From NCBI GenBank assembly GCA_030737875.1, contig CM060912.1:131573993-131637992 (forward strand): a stretch of 64,000 nt of DNA, in the 5' to 3' direction. Of the stretch, positions 11,821 through 24,380 are shown piece after piece. A model generated the notes under the pieces. That model searched no databases and had not been told where the DNA came from. It saw only the letters and a list, made by a program, of their open reading frames with translations. The stretch comes from Allium sativum (lineage: Eukaryota > Streptophyta > Magnoliopsida > Asparagales > Amaryllidaceae). Numbering within the stretch: position 1 is the first letter of the stretch; each line of letters begins with the position of its first letter. Position numbers and translations under genes: made by a program.

Positions 11821-13710
11821 TGTAACGACCCGTATTCTACATATTGGAGGATTGTAGAATATTTATTTTATTTTCGTATGAGGTTGTATGGTTGTATAAT
11901 TTTGGATATGAACAATAAGGGAAATTCCTACTTTCACTATTTTTGTCGAGTTTTAATGTGACCATTTTTCCCTTAGCAAATATTTTTTCACCTGTAACTT
12001 TTGACTGGAAAGAAGTTTATACCTGAAACCGCTTCCATTGGATTTGGATGATGGTTTTCCATCTGTAAAGTGGTCACACTAAGAAAACAAACTTACCGTT
12101 AGGGAGATATGGCTGAATTAAGGTTCAGATGAGTTTAAACAGCCAAATTGGGCTAAATAGTGTCATTAGTGTGTATGCCCATAACCTATTCCTGGATTAG
12201 GGTTATGTGGGTGCTTAGTAGGTTAAGTGATTAGTTATTTTTCACTTTCCCAACTCCCAAGAAAGGTCCAATCCATCTCTAATGGCTTCGGACCTCTAAA
12301 TACCTCAAAATCCTTACTTTAATTAGATCTAACTCAAGATTAGTGAAGGATTTATCATATTAACATCCAATCAGCTTTGGAGTTGCTCCCTTGCGTTGGA
12401 ATCCGAACCTAATCAAAATTATAGATCTGTAAAAATTTGTAAATAAAAATCTGAAAGATGCTGTTTGGATTTGGAAATAGCTTTCAAGTGAATAGGTATT
12501 GTTTTCAATGTCGGATCTATTTTGTTGGTGTAAATTTGAATTTATATGCCTAAATCTGATTTTTTTATAGCCTTTCAATTATAATATTCTTATCTTGCCT
12601 AAAATTCTTTTTATCCCTTGTGTTATTGTTTACACCTTAAATCTAGAATTCGGTCCCTATATATTATTGAAGTTTGTGTAATTTATTCCTGATTTGTCGA
12701 ATTGGGTGTAATTGTAATATTTGTTTAAAATTTCATCATTGGTTTGTAAATCTACCATGTTTTGGATTTTTTATGGGTTTACTTGATTTTTGTAAATGAA
12801 CCCTTTCTTTCCTTTTTTTAAAATAAAAATGAATTGTTTGAAACTACAAGGAAGTTAACAAATCGTATAAAAAGTGATGTGCGTATTCATGTATTTCGTG
12901 CATAGTTTATACTATCTATTCCAAATAAAATATTACTTCTTTTATGTGATTTGGACAAATCAATATTTTCACTTTTTAAGCAAAACTTGCAAGAATTATA
13001 TCAAATAACCTTTTATGAGAATTTGAACTTTAGCAAGTGAGAACACAGGAGGATTGTTCTAGTTATCCATTTGGACTAGAAAGTAAATTCGTTCGAATAT
13101 AAAAGAATTATTAGCTACGTAAATATCGCGCTAACATATAATATTACATTACAATTTATTCATTCAAAAGTATAAGTAAATAACGCTAATATTAATTTAA
13201 ATTAGGTAAATGCACAATGTAGGTTTGGATTTGAGTCCTCCATTCATAATGGGTATATGGTAATGTTTCCCGTAATGAATGGAAATAAATGATTGTAACC
13301 TTTGAATTGATTAGTAACGAATGTGGAGTAAATTGTACTAATTATAAAGGTTACAACAAAATTTGATAAGAATTAAGATTGTAACCATGAATCTCATGGG
13401 AAAATTAATGCAACAATAAATGTCAAAAGGTTACAATAAAGATAAATAGGAAATAAATATTATAACTCCAATTTAGGCTAATTAATATAATAAACATTCA
13501 TGTTATATGTATACATATGTAAGAAATGATAAAATAAATCACATTAGTGTAATAAGTGGGAGTTACAACATACAGAATTAATGAAATTAAATGAGATAGA
13601 TATTAATGGCATTTATTTATATGTTTATTGCTTTAGGAAAAGTGATTGCGATGGTAATTAATTGCATGTGACAGTTATGCTAATAAATTGATTAAATGGG
13701 AAATTGGGTC

Positions 13711-13715
13711 GTAAT
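13711..13715. repeat. Element B target-site duplication, left
   Basis: GTAAT, identical to 23364-23368. Confidence 0.92.
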
Positions 13716-16408
13716 TGTGACGACCGCCCACAACCCCCGCAATAAACGAGAGAAATAATGTGCTGAAAGGTGTGCATGGAAGCTATGGATGATCATCAGA
13801 GTAGGTAAAGACAATCAGAACCTGTCTTAAATCTCACAATGCAAGGATAAAAAATAATAGAACATATACAACAGGTAGTATTAGTGAAGCATATTTGAGC
13901 AGAAATCTCAAATTTTCAAAGAAACTAGAAAGTATATCCTTACACCAGGATTGCAATATATGTCTGTACAAATTTTCCTCACTACAACACTCAAAGAAGA
14001 GTAACAAACAGCGGAAACTCAAATACAAGATAGTAATAAAACTGGTATGCCAGCCTCTTGCTCGCCTCCTCACAGCCGCATCGTCCTCACTAACAACCTG
14101 TAACCTGGTACTTAGTATGCCCACCTACATCTGGATGAATAACCCAAGGTAATAAGAGGAAACATAAAACCTTGAGTCAAACAACAGTCTTAGTGAGCGA
14201 TAGAACAGGTAACAAACATCATCAATAAAGTATATGAGAATGGGTAGATTTACCAACCACTACCCAACTCCAGAGAAGAACTAACACCCGTTTTCCCCAT
14301 ATCCGACAGTGATAGCCTTTACAATCCATAACATGGTAACAATAATTCGTCCATGGAAATCAAAACAACTTATAACATTTATAGCTTCTAGATTACATAG
14401 GTCTAACGCAGACAATCCTAACCGAGTTTAACATCCCTCAACACTCTCCCCAAATGCCTAAACCAATATCTGTCAAGCACTAAAGGAATATCTCCCTCGA
14501 CATTGGATAATCCACATGAGATGGTATAAATAAAACATCCAGACATTCAAACATCCTTTACTGACTCCGGCTATCATCGCCAATCTTGCTTTGAAACCAT
14601 CGTTAATCGTATGACGGCCCATCATGACTACCATATGTCAAGGGCTAATGGTAACCCCAGTACAATTCCATACGCCATCATGACTCGTATGTTTGCCTTC
14701 TCAAATCTCGACAACTAGGCCATTCACGACTGCCCAAGGTACGAGTCCCTTCATGACTGCCCAAAGTACCCTACTTTGAGTCTGCTAGAACTTACGATAA
14801 CGATAATCTCTTGGCCTTCACATCTCTAGTCGTCATCACTGGCGACTAATCACAAACTCAAGTCCCACTCGAGTAACCATTATCCACAACCCAATACCTT
14901 TTGAGTTGTCTGCCTGTTCGTTTCTTTTCACCGATCAACGAACACCTCTCAGTGCTTCGACATTCTCACTTGAACACACTTCAAAGTCACAACGTTATGA
15001 ACCAAAAACATATGTCATCATCTAATCCAGAATTTCTCGGTCCATAATTTCCCGACCTATGTTTGCCTGACCGACCCACCTTGCTCGACCCCCCGGCCTG
15101 CTCGAACCACCTAGACTGTTCGACCCCTGGTTTGCTCGATCCGACCAATATTTGCTAAGCCTATATTTGCCTGACCAACCTACCTTGCTCGACCGACCAA
15201 TATTTTCCTGAATGACCCTGGTTTGCTCGACCCACCTTGCCCGACAGCCAATATTTACCCGACCGACCCTGGTTTCTTGACCCACCTTGCTCGACCGACC
15301 AATATTTGCCCGACCGACCCCGGCCTGTCTTGTTCCTCATGTCAGAGTGCAACCGACCCACGCCACGTTCGACCTAAAACCTGCATCCTCCAAAGCAACT
15401 CCAATTTCGACCAAAAATTCGCCAAAATGATTCATTCGACGAAACCAACTCATCCAATCATCCCATATGACCACAAAAGTGATATGAAGTCAACAATAAC
15501 ACCAATATGGCGATTTCATCAATAATCATGTAAAATTCACCAAAATCATCATAAATGTACATATGAATGAAATCATGGATTTAAATTGCATATTCACATG
15601 AAATATCATAGAAATTACTTATCTAAACTTGCTAAATCAGATCATAAGGTGATTTATATGAAAAAGAACTTACCAATTCATTGATCTATGGAAAAACATT
15701 TGCATATAATGAAAAACATGAACAATCTCTCATACACTTCATTGAATCCATGTGAGAGATGTAAATCACTCACCGATTCTCCAAAACAAGTTAAAATTGA
15801 TGAAATAAGAATCCGGACAGCCAGCACTTCGCACCAAACCTTTAGATCCGATGCATTCCTGCTTCAATTGATGTAGATCTAGCCTCCAAGGGTGTAGATC
15901 TACAATTCCCTCACTTGGATTATGATTTTTAATGGTGGAAAGGTGTTAGAGGAAGGAGGAGCACAAGGTACCAAATAAAAGAATGGAAGACTAAAACCAT
16001 TTCCCATATCCCTTACCCCCTATTAATAGTTTCCACCAGCCAACTAATGGGCTTCCCCCAAATTAGCACGTTAGGCTCCCAAAACCTGGACAGCTAATGA
16101 AAAACCTTAAAACAGCGATTTCTGTCAAACCGCTAAGCCTAATCTTTATTGTAACCACTCTACGGAAAGGCAAACATCAATTCCTTTCCAATGGCATAGG
16201 TCTCAACCTTTGATTCAACCTAAGTCAAAAGTTATGCCCTGTACAAGACTAACAAGGACAAAATGGTCATAAACAAAATCGGTAAAAATTATTAACATGT
16301 CTCACATCCCTATAAGCAATATATTAAAAGATGAGAATGATCCAACCCTCAGGGAATAAAATAAAAATATATTATGATCTTTCAATATGTAAAATGCGGG
16401 CTGTTACA
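13716..16408 (-). repeat. Element B 3' LTR (left copy), 2693 bp
   Basis: On the plus strand it runs from TGTGACGACCGCCC to GCTGTTACA. On the coding strand it starts TGTAACAGCCCGC. The TATA region reads TATTAATA here (about 16020) but TATTTATA in the other copy, so the box is damaged in this one. Confidence 0.95.
15040..15355. repeat. GACC-rich tandem block in left LTR of B
   Basis: Imperfect units of about 35-45 bp combining 'ccttgctcgaccgacc', 'aatatttgcc' and 'gaccctggtttgctcgaccc'. ACCGAC occurs about six times. The reading frames across the block are repeat artefacts. On the element's own strand it lies downstream of the TATA box, in the transcribed part. Confidence 0.85.
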
Positions 16409-16421
16409 TTCTCCCCCCTTA
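16409..16421 (-). other. Element B polypurine tract
   Basis: On the minus strand TTAAGGGGGGAGAA, directly before the 3' LTR. Confidence 0.9.
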
Positions 16422-16679
16422 AGAATTTCGTCCCCGAAATTCAAAGAGAACACAAACAATTACAACAATTCTGCATGCCTATCATCCATGAGAAGCCAAT
16501 TCTATCATCCAAACTAGCAACCATCGAGCCATGCATCCATAGTCTTATCCTAGCACGCGGAATTCTATCAAACGATAACAAAGATAACAACAAGATCAAC
16601 AAGCAAGAATAATAACAAGTAACAATGATGTAATGATGGCGCGATATCAATGGGCCATACGGACAAAGAATTTTGGATT

Positions 16680-17420
16680 GGTCGTCTTTATACTCTCCTC
16701 CGTCTCGCACGTACCATCGTCTCCATTGTCACTCTATTGTACCTTCACTAGCTTAACCACCTTCCTTCTTAGCTGTTTCGTGTCATTTACCATAACATGA
16801 AGTGGCTTATGAGGTCTCTAACCGCGGTTTCGACTTCTAGGTTTTCGTATTGTTCCGGAGGTACTACCGCATTTGGATCATGCGCATATTTCGTAGAAAC
16901 GATACACGAAAAGTGTTATGCACACACAACATCTTCTCGAGTAACTCTAATCCATATACGAGCTTTCTGATTTGCTCAACTATTGAAAATGGTCCAACAA
17001 ACCTAGGAGCTAACATTCTTTTACTTCCGAATCGAACCACATGCTTCAATGGAGAAATCCTTACGAAAATCATGTCACCTATGTCGAATTCCAAACCTTT
17101 TCAACGCTTCTCAGCATAACTCTTCTGACGATCTTGGGTTGCCTTCATTCTTTGTCGAGCAATCCCGATACAATACGAGGTCTTTCTTATCATCTTTAGC
17201 CCAAGTATCAACTTATCTCCAGTTTCTAACCAACATGCCGGAGAAATTCACGGCCTTCCATACAACGCCTCATATGGTGCCTTACTAATGCTAGACTAGT
17301 AGCTATTATTATATGCAAACTCAACTAGATGTAGATGGTCTTCCCATGACCCTCCTAAATCCAACACACAAGCTCTTTGGAGATCTTCCAAAACTCGGTT
17401 AACCCTATTGGCTTGACCAA
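16680..17420 (-). pseudogene. Element B integrase C-terminus and chromodomain remnant
   Basis: Read on the minus strand from 17420: a match to RVNRVLEDL, then [18 protein letters not shown] (about 17290-17400), then the GPF domain, with GDMIFVRISPL, VVRFGS and [12 protein letters not shown] at 16864-17094. A chromodomain-like tail follows around 16690-16800 (KQLRRKVVKLVKVQ then a stop where C has Trp). The catalytic Glu of the DD35E triad, just before RVNR in C, is replaced (ANRVNR). The zinc finger and both catalytic Asp are missing, apparently by a deletion near 17420-17560. Confidence 0.8.
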
Positions 17421-17561
17421 AATTGCAATGTGCCCTTGCTTTCAAATCCAACCTTCTTGATCGACTTCGAACTCTTTAACCTCTGGTTTCAATTTCTAGA
17501 TAAACTCAACAAGCTTTGCATCTCGCTTTTGGCTCTCGCCAATCCTTTCGATAAGAGTGGG

Positions 17562-18051
17562 TCATATGGATCTAGCTAACATTTCAGGTTCTAATTCACA
17601 CCTTGGCCTGAGATCAAACCTTACCAAATACTCGAGGATTTTCCATTCTGAAAACATCGCTCCCAAACTTGTGTGTCTTTGACTCAACGCATCTGCCACT
17701 GCGTTACCCTTGCCAGGAGTATAGGCTATACCGAAATCATATAACGCCATAAACGCTAACCACCTTTGTTGTCGAAGATTCAAATCCTTTTGGGAGAAAA
17801 GATATTTCAATGACTTGTGATACGTAAACAACTCATCGAACTCCCAGTAGGTAATGTCCCCACAACTTCGGAGCAAACAGAATTGCCGCCAACTCTAACT
17901 CATGAATTGGGTAGTTCTTCTCATGTGGCTTTAGTTGTCGACTCGCGTAGGCCACAACCTTATCATTCTGCATTAGCACTACTCCAAGTCTAGTACCACA
18001 TGCGTTGGTGTACACAGCCATCTCTTCATTCCCACTAGGAATTGTCAACAT
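17562..18051 (-). pseudogene. Element B RNase H remnant
   Basis: Two overlapping frames (17833-18051 and 17562-17876) together cover the Ty3-type RNase H domain: [32 protein letters not shown], then [21 protein letters not shown] and TPGKGNAVADALS. A frameshift separates them near 17850. The first catalytic Asp (YTDA in element C) is Asn here (YTNA), and the Asp of YTDHKSL is lost at the frameshift. Confidence 0.88.
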
Positions 18052-18721
18052 TGGTACTCGTTAGTCTCTCTTTCAGGATCCCAAACGCTTGTTCACACTT
18101 TGCATCCCATATGAATACTTGGTTCTTCTTCGTCAATCCTGTCAACGGTGCAGCCACCTTGGAGAAATCCTTAATAAACCGTTGGTAATAACCAGCCAAT
18201 CCAAGGAAACTTCGAACATCCATCACAGTCTTAGGTCTATCCCAGTCCTGGATTGCTGCTACTTTAGCGGGGTGAATCGCTATCCCATTTCCAGAAACTA
18301 CATGGCCTAAGAACCTTGCTTCACTCTTCCAGAAGTGACACTTTGAAAACTTGGCTCTTAGCTGATGCTTTCTCAAGATTTCTAACACCACTCTCAAATG
18401 CGTCTTGTGCTCTTCCTCATTCCGAGAATAAACCAGAATATTATCAACGAACACAAGCATGAACTTGTTCAACTGTTTGGTGAAAACTCTATTCATAAGA
18501 TCTACAAAATATGTTGGCGTGTTAGTCAACCCAAATGGCATCACTAACCATTCGAAGAAACCAGTTGGTGTCCTAAAAGCAGTCTTTGGCACACTATCCT
18601 TTGCCACCCTCAACTGGTGAAATCCCGTTGCCAAATCCATCTGAGAAAACACTTTGGCTTCGTGAAGTTGATCGAACAAGTCATCAATCCTTGGCAACAG
18701 ATACTTGTTGTTCTTAGTCAC
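18035..18721 (-). pseudogene. Element B reverse transcriptase remnant, catalytic Asp lost
   Basis: A 228-residue open stretch carries the RT palm and thumb: [47 protein letters not shown], then FVDNILVYS and FLGHVVSG, and the connection ([23 protein letters not shown]). The YVDD-type box is VDN, so the second catalytic Asp is gone. The N-terminal fingers lie just upstream (to about 18840) behind stops and frameshifts. Confidence 0.92.
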
Positions 18722-19017
18722 CTTGTTTAGCTCAGATAGTCAACACACAATCTTAACGAGCCATCTGCCTTGGTTGCAAACACCACTGGTGCACCCCACT
18801 CGGAAACACTTCTCTGAATAAATCCCTTTCCTAAAAGGTCTCTAACTTGCACCTCCAACTATCGTTGTTCCTTAGGCACCATCTGCCTAAGAGACATAAC
18901 GATTGGTCTAGCACCCTTAACCAAATCGATCCTAAACTCGGTCTCACGATGCGGGGGCAACCCTTTGACCTTGTCAAAGACATGTACATACTCATTAGTG
19001 ATCGACACTTATGACAG

Positions 19018-19660
19018 TTATTCTTGTGGAATCCCAAGCAAATATAGATAACTCACGAAGACCTCGTCTTTGCGCTTACATCTAATCAGCACATGTCGCC
19101 CTTCCACACCCCCGACCCTCACCTCTAGATTCTCGCAATTCACCCTTGTTGCATACGTCTTGAGCCAATCCATGACCAAGATGATCCCAAACCCAGCGAA
19201 GTAAAGAACAAAGCAATCACATATAAAAGAGCAACCATAACTCGACAACACTAGACCATGACATATCATGCACAAACTGGATGAACCCCCAACTGGATTA
19301 GTCACGATCAATGGTCTACAACAAATCTCGGGTTCCAAACCCAAGCAACACACAAGTTCATTGCAGATGAATGAATGCGATGCTCCAGTATCAAAAAGCC
19401 CACGAACTAAAATACCTTGAATAGAAAGAGTACCTTGCACCACGACACCCTTTCCCTTTTCCTCAACAATAGGTGCTCTCGAAGAAGTTAGCACGGCTTC
19501 CAAAGTATATGCCTTCACAATTTGCTTCCCTTTAGCTGGTTCCAGACAGTCCTTCTTGAGAAGTCCAGTCTTTCCACAATTGTGACACTTCCTCTCAACC
19601 ATCGGATTCTTGCACTCATTAGCAAAATGGCCTTTCTATTGGCAATTGAAGCAAATAGAC
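19018..19660 (-). pseudogene. Element B zinc knuckles and protease remnant
   Basis: A 194-residue open frame starts inside the nucleocapsid. CHNCGKTGLLKKDC is a CCHC knuckle whose His is Leu. Just upstream, CFNCQ-stop-KGHFANEC is the first knuckle with a stop codon. Protease follows with LFDTGASHSF, the DTG catalytic site, then IILVMDWL. Two knuckles are also present in element C. The stop and the lost His mean no working nucleocapsid. Confidence 0.88.
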
Positions 19661-20436
19661 TCACTTTTGGGCTTCTTTTGTCCATTCTTCCCTTTCTATT
19701 GTTGTTGCTTCCTTTTCTTATTATTACCACCTTGTTGTGGCTTCTGTACTTCCTTAGGTGCAACAACAGGCATATTCTTATGAAACAGACTTTCATGCCT
19801 CAAAGCCTTCTCGACGACCTTCTAAAAGCTATCATTGAGATGATCCACAAGTTGATTCCCAAGATATTCATCCAACCTTAAGACAAACTTCTCATTCTTT
19901 TGATAAGGAGTATCCACATATGAACGAGCATACTTCGACAAAGCCTCGAAGTCAGAAATATAGTCAAGAACTGGGCAACCATTTTGTTTTAGCTCCACGA
20001 ATCTCTTAAATAGAATTGACTTTTGCACAGTGGAGATAAACTTCCCTTCAAACTTGGCCTAAAATTGCTCCCATGAGATCTCTTTCTCCGGAGTCTCAAG
20101 TGTGACAGAGTTTCACCAATCCATTTCTCTGCCCTCTAATTGCCTTGATGCAAGCTTCCTCTTTGTTGCATCATCAATGCCCAAGTCCTTAAAGATTCGA
20201 ACACAATTATCCAACAATCTTTGAAACACTTCAACTGGTTCAGTGCCCTTGAACTGTTTCCCTCCCAATGATGTAAAGTCTTTGCACAACTTTGCAAATT
20301 CTGCAGCTCTAGGCATTTGGACTCCAACATCAATTGTAGCTGCTACTTGAGCGGGGTGCCTTCGAAGGCATGCTTCCATCATAGCTTCAAATATGACCGG
20401 GCAGTCATGTGCCCCGCCATTATCCCCTATAAGCAC
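19661..20436 (-). pseudogene. Element B gag remnant
   Basis: 20113-20436 encodes the start of the Gag core, matching element C at LCKDFTSLGGKQFKGTEP ([20 protein letters not shown] in C) and LGIDDATKRKLA. 19822-20028 carries the middle part (KRFVELKQNG...DYISDFEALSKYARSY). 19515-19796 is the basic linker before the knuckles. Stops and frameshifts separate the parts. The Pro-rich N-terminal linker of C is absent. Confidence 0.85.
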
Positions 20437-20647
20437 AGTTTTTTCCCTTACAGTATGTCTTGTATAACGTCAACTCATTCTAAATCTACAAGTTAGAATG
20501 ATTAACCACTTACAAGATAAGCTGCTAAAGAAGTACAAACGCTACTATACTATATAGTATCCTATAATATACATCCAATTGAAATCTACAAGTACGTCTC
20601 TCATACGTGATTAAGTCCTTGAACTTTGGCTAAAATCGTTAAGTAGA
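20437..20647 (-). other. Element B 5' leader between PBS and gag
   Basis: AT-rich, no ORF. It includes a short duplicated 'tatagtatcctataatat' stretch near 20550. Confidence 0.7.
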
Positions 20648-20659
20648 GCTCTGATACCA
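20648..20659 (-). other. Element B primer-binding site
   Basis: On the minus strand TGGTATCAGAGC, the initiator-Met tRNA 3' end complement, two bases from the LTR. Confidence 0.95.
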
Positions 20660-21989
20660 AATGTGACGACCGCCCACAGCCCTCGCACTAAACAAGAAAA
20701 ATAATGCGCTGAAAGGTGTGCATGGCACCTATGGACGATCATCAGAGTAGGTAAACACAATCAGAACCTGTCGTAAATCTAACAGCGCAAGGATAAAATA
20801 TAATAGAACGTATACAACATGTAGTATTAGTGAAGCATATTTCAGCAAAAATCTCAAATTTTCAAAGCAACAAAAAGTATATCCTTACACCAGGATTGCA
20901 ATATATGTTTATACAAATTTGCCTCACTACAGCACTCAGAGAAGAGTAACAAACAGCGGAAACCCAAATACTAGATAGTAATAAAACGGGTACGCCAGCC
21001 TCCTGCTCGCCTCCGTACAGCAGCATTATTCTCACTAATAACCTATAACCTGCTACTGAGTATGTTCAACCACATCCGGATGAACAGCCTAAAGTAATAA
21101 GAGGAAACATAAAACCTTGAGTTAGACAACAGTCTTAGTGAGCGATAAAACAGCCAAAAAACATGATCAATAAAGTTTATGAGAATGGGTTGATTTACCA
21201 ACCCCTACCCAACTCCAAAGAACTAACACCCGTCTTCCCCACATCCGATAGTGATTGCCTTTACAATCCATGACATGGTACCTTTAATTCGTCCATGGAA
21301 ATCCGAACAACCATTGATAACATTCATAGCATCCAGATTACATAGGTCTCACGCAGACAATCCTAATTGAGTTTAACATCCCTTAAGCACTCTCCCCAAA
21401 GGCCTAAACCAATATCAGTCAAGCACACAAGGCCCCTCGAGATTGGATAATACACATGAGATGGTATAAACAAAACATCCAGACATTCAAACATCCATGA
21501 CAGACTCCTGCTATCACTGCCAATCTTGCGTTGAAACCATTGTTAATCGTATGACGGCCCATCATGACTACCATATGTCAAGGGCTAATGGTAACCCCAA
21601 TTCTAGCACAACTCCATACGCCATCATGACTCGTATGTTTGCCTTCTCAAATCTCGAAAACTAGGCCCTTCACGATTGCTCAAAGTACGAGGCCCTTCAT
21701 GACTGCCCAAAGTACTCCTACATTGAGTCCACTAGAACTTACGATTATAATATTCTATTTGCCTTCGCATCTCTAGTCGTCATCACCGACGACTATTCAC
21801 AAACTCAAGTCCCACTCGAGCAATCATTATCCACAAGCCAACACCTTTTGAGCTGTCTGCCTATTCGTTGCTTTTCACCGATCAATGAACACCACTCAGC
21901 ACTTCGACATTCTCATTTGAACACACTTCGAAGTCACAACATTATTAACCAAAACCAAAAGTCATCATCTGATCCAGAATTTCCCGATC

Positions 21990-22270
21990 CATGATTGCCC
22001 GGCCTATATTTGCCTGACCGACCCACCTTGCTCGACCCCCTGGCCTGTTCGACCCCTGGTCTGCTCGACCAACCACCTTATACTCGACCGACCAATATTT
22101 GCCAAACCTACGTTTGCCTGATCGACCCACCTAGCTCGACCGACCAATATTTTCCCGACCGACCCTGGTTTGCTCGACCTACCTTGCTCGACCGGCCAAT
22201 ATTTGCCTGCCCGACCCTGGTTTGCTCGACAGACCAATATTTGCCCGACTAACCCTGGCCCTTCTTGTTC
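21990..22270. repeat. GACC-rich tandem block in right LTR of B
   Basis: Same repeat block as at 15040-15355, with several rearranged units. The two copies differ in unit order and number more than the rest of the LTR does. Confidence 0.85.
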
Positions 22271-22974
22271 CTCAAGAAACCATGCCATAGTACGACCGAC
22301 CCATGCCACGTTTGACCCACACCATGTTCGATCCAAAACCTGCATCCTCCAATACAACTCCAATTTCGACCAAAACTTCGCCAAAATGATTCATTCGATG
22401 AAACCAGCTCATCCAATCATCCAATATGACCACAAAAGTGATAAGAATTCAACAATAACACCAATATGGCGATTCCATCAATAATCATGTAACATTCACC
22501 AAAATCACCATAAATGTACATATGAACAAAATCATGGATTTAACTTGCACATTCACATGAAATATCATAGAAATTACTTAAACTTGCTAAATCAGATCAT
22601 AAGGTGATTTATATGAAAATGAACTTACCAATGCATTGATCTTTGGAAAAATACTTGCACATGATGAAAACATGAACAATCACTCATACACTTAATTGAA
22701 TCCGTGTGAGAGATGTAAATCACTCACCGATTCTCCAAATCAAGCTAAAATTGATGAAATAAGAATCCGAACCGCAAGCACTTTACACCAAACCTTTAGA
22801 TCTGATGAATTCCTACTTCAATTGATGTAGATCTAGCTTCTAATGGTGTAGATCTACGATTTCTTCACTTGGATTATGATTTTTAATGGTGAAAAGGTGT
22901 TAGAGGAAGGAGAAGCACAAGGCACCAAATGAGAGAATGGAAAACTTAAACCATTTCCCATATCCCTTACCCCC

Positions 22975-22982
22975 TATTTATA
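22975..22982 (-). promoter_or_regulatory. TATA box of element B
   Basis: TATAAATA on the minus strand, followed by a G-rich stretch. The position fits the U3/R junction. Confidence 0.6.
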
Positions 22983-23363
22983 GTTTCCACCAGCCCACTA
23001 ATGGGCCTCCCCCAAATGAGGCCATAAGGTTCCCAAAACCTGGACAGCCAACGGAAAAACCGTAAAACAACGATTTCTATCAAATCGCTAAGCCAAATCT
23101 TTAATGTAATCACTCTACGGAAAGACAAACATCAATTCCTTTCTAATGGCATAGGTCTTACCCTCTAATTCGACCTAAGTCAAAAGTTGTGCCTTGTACA
23201 AGGCTGACAGAGGCAAAACAGTCACAAACAAAATCAGTAAAAATTATGGACGTGCTTTACATCCCCATAAGCAACATATTAAAAAATGAGAATGATCCAA
23301 CCCTCAAGGAATAATATAATAATATTTTATGATATTCCGATATGTAAAATGCAGGTTGTTACA

Positions 23364-23368
23364 GTAAT
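23364..23368. repeat. Element B target-site duplication, right
   Basis: GTAAT, identical to 13711-13715. Confidence 0.92.
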
Positions 23369-23714
23369 TGCATAAGTAATACTAAATCTAATTTATTTAA
23401 ATGTCTACTGTCTATTTTAATACTAGAAATAGTACCTGTAACTAATATAAAAATTCAACTCAGTTGGTTGATGATGTGAGGTCGCTTGAGTTATCCGAAA
23501 GAAAACTGCACTTTCCACCGGTCGGATATACATACAACTAATGTGAGATATCATCGATCATAGGAATCCGTGATAATTAATTGTGCGTCACATGAAATGT
23601 TCCTAAATGTTTACTTCATTTGTTGAGGCCTTAAGTGGATGCAGAGCCTGCCTCCCTCCCAAAAGAAGAAACTAAAGGGACGATTTAATAGTGTGGCCTA
23701 CTTCAGAATTAAGG

Positions 23715-24380
23715 TATTAAGTAGTGAAGATCTTTGTATTCGGGTATTAATTAATTGAATTCACCTTTTCCCTTTAAGATAAGGGTAGAATCATAGAGTT
23801 TTTCCTTATCAGGTACTAAGTGATTGGATAACCCGCCTTCATTCTAGCAAGAGGTATTAAATGACTAATTGGGAATGAAATTGGTCATCTACGTGAAGGT
23901 TCGCTTCCTTTAAGTAGTAAGTGACTGGGCTTGAGTTCGCCTTTGGATATGATACTAAATGATCGTTACAATAGTATTAAAGGTCTTCATATCTCGAGGA
24001 AAGTATTAAGCACTTGGGGATTATCCAATAAGGTCGGTTATATAGTAGCAAAGTGGTCTACCGTGAGAAGGTCTTAAATGATTAGTCATCTATCTTTCCT
24101 GTAGGTAATAAGTGACTTCTTACCATCTCTTACCTTATGCGGAGGTGGGATATGCGAACGAAATAAGCCTTTCTAGGAGTTAAGGGACTTAGTAGCTAGT
24201 GTCCTCTAATATAAAATAGTGTGTTTGTAAACCACCTAGGTACTAATCGATCGTAGGGGATCCACCTTATATAATATATTATAAGTAAGGTTACAAGTGG
24301 CTAATAACCCACCTCTTTGGTTAATAAGTTATTAAGTATTCAATAAGCCCGCCTCTTAGTTATTAGTTGTTGGTTTTAGG
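23715..24380 (+). repeat. Imperfect tandem array ('ggtattaagtgact') in LTR F1
   Basis: About ten to twelve degenerate units of 35-60 bp, each with a 'g(g/a)tattaa(g/a)tgact' core and often a 'cgcctt' tail. The core resembles the 'ggttaagtaatt' core of the array in LTR A. Confidence 0.6.

Larger units (their letters stand above)
13716..23363 (-). mobile_element. Element B: full-length, inactive Tekay-type Ty3/gypsy retrotransposon
   Basis: 9.65 kb with two LTRs, PBS, polypurine tract, a 5-bp target-site repeat (GTAAT) and a broken gag-pol on the minus strand. It sits inside LTR F1, so it is younger than F1. The first 175 bp of the LTRs differ at about 18 sites by eye (near 10%), which makes it much older than element C. 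Gag, protease, RT, RNase H, the end of integrase and the chromodomain can all be followed. The integrase zinc finger and most of its catalytic core are deleted, and key catalytic residues are mutated. Confidence 0.95.
20662..23363 (-). repeat. Element B 5' LTR (right copy), 2702 bp
   Basis: Plus-strand ends are TGTGACGACC and GGTTGTTACA; the coding-strand start is TGTAACAACCTGC. A TATA box TATAAATA lies at 22975-22982 on the minus strand, about 380 bp from the LTR start. Confidence 0.95.

Noticed and set aside
15022..15525. Frames of 66-100 codons in the GACC block of B
   Set aside because: The peptides are repeats of Pro/Asp/Ile/Cys or Gly/Arg/Trp that follow the DNA repeat; both strands are open only because the unit lacks stops.
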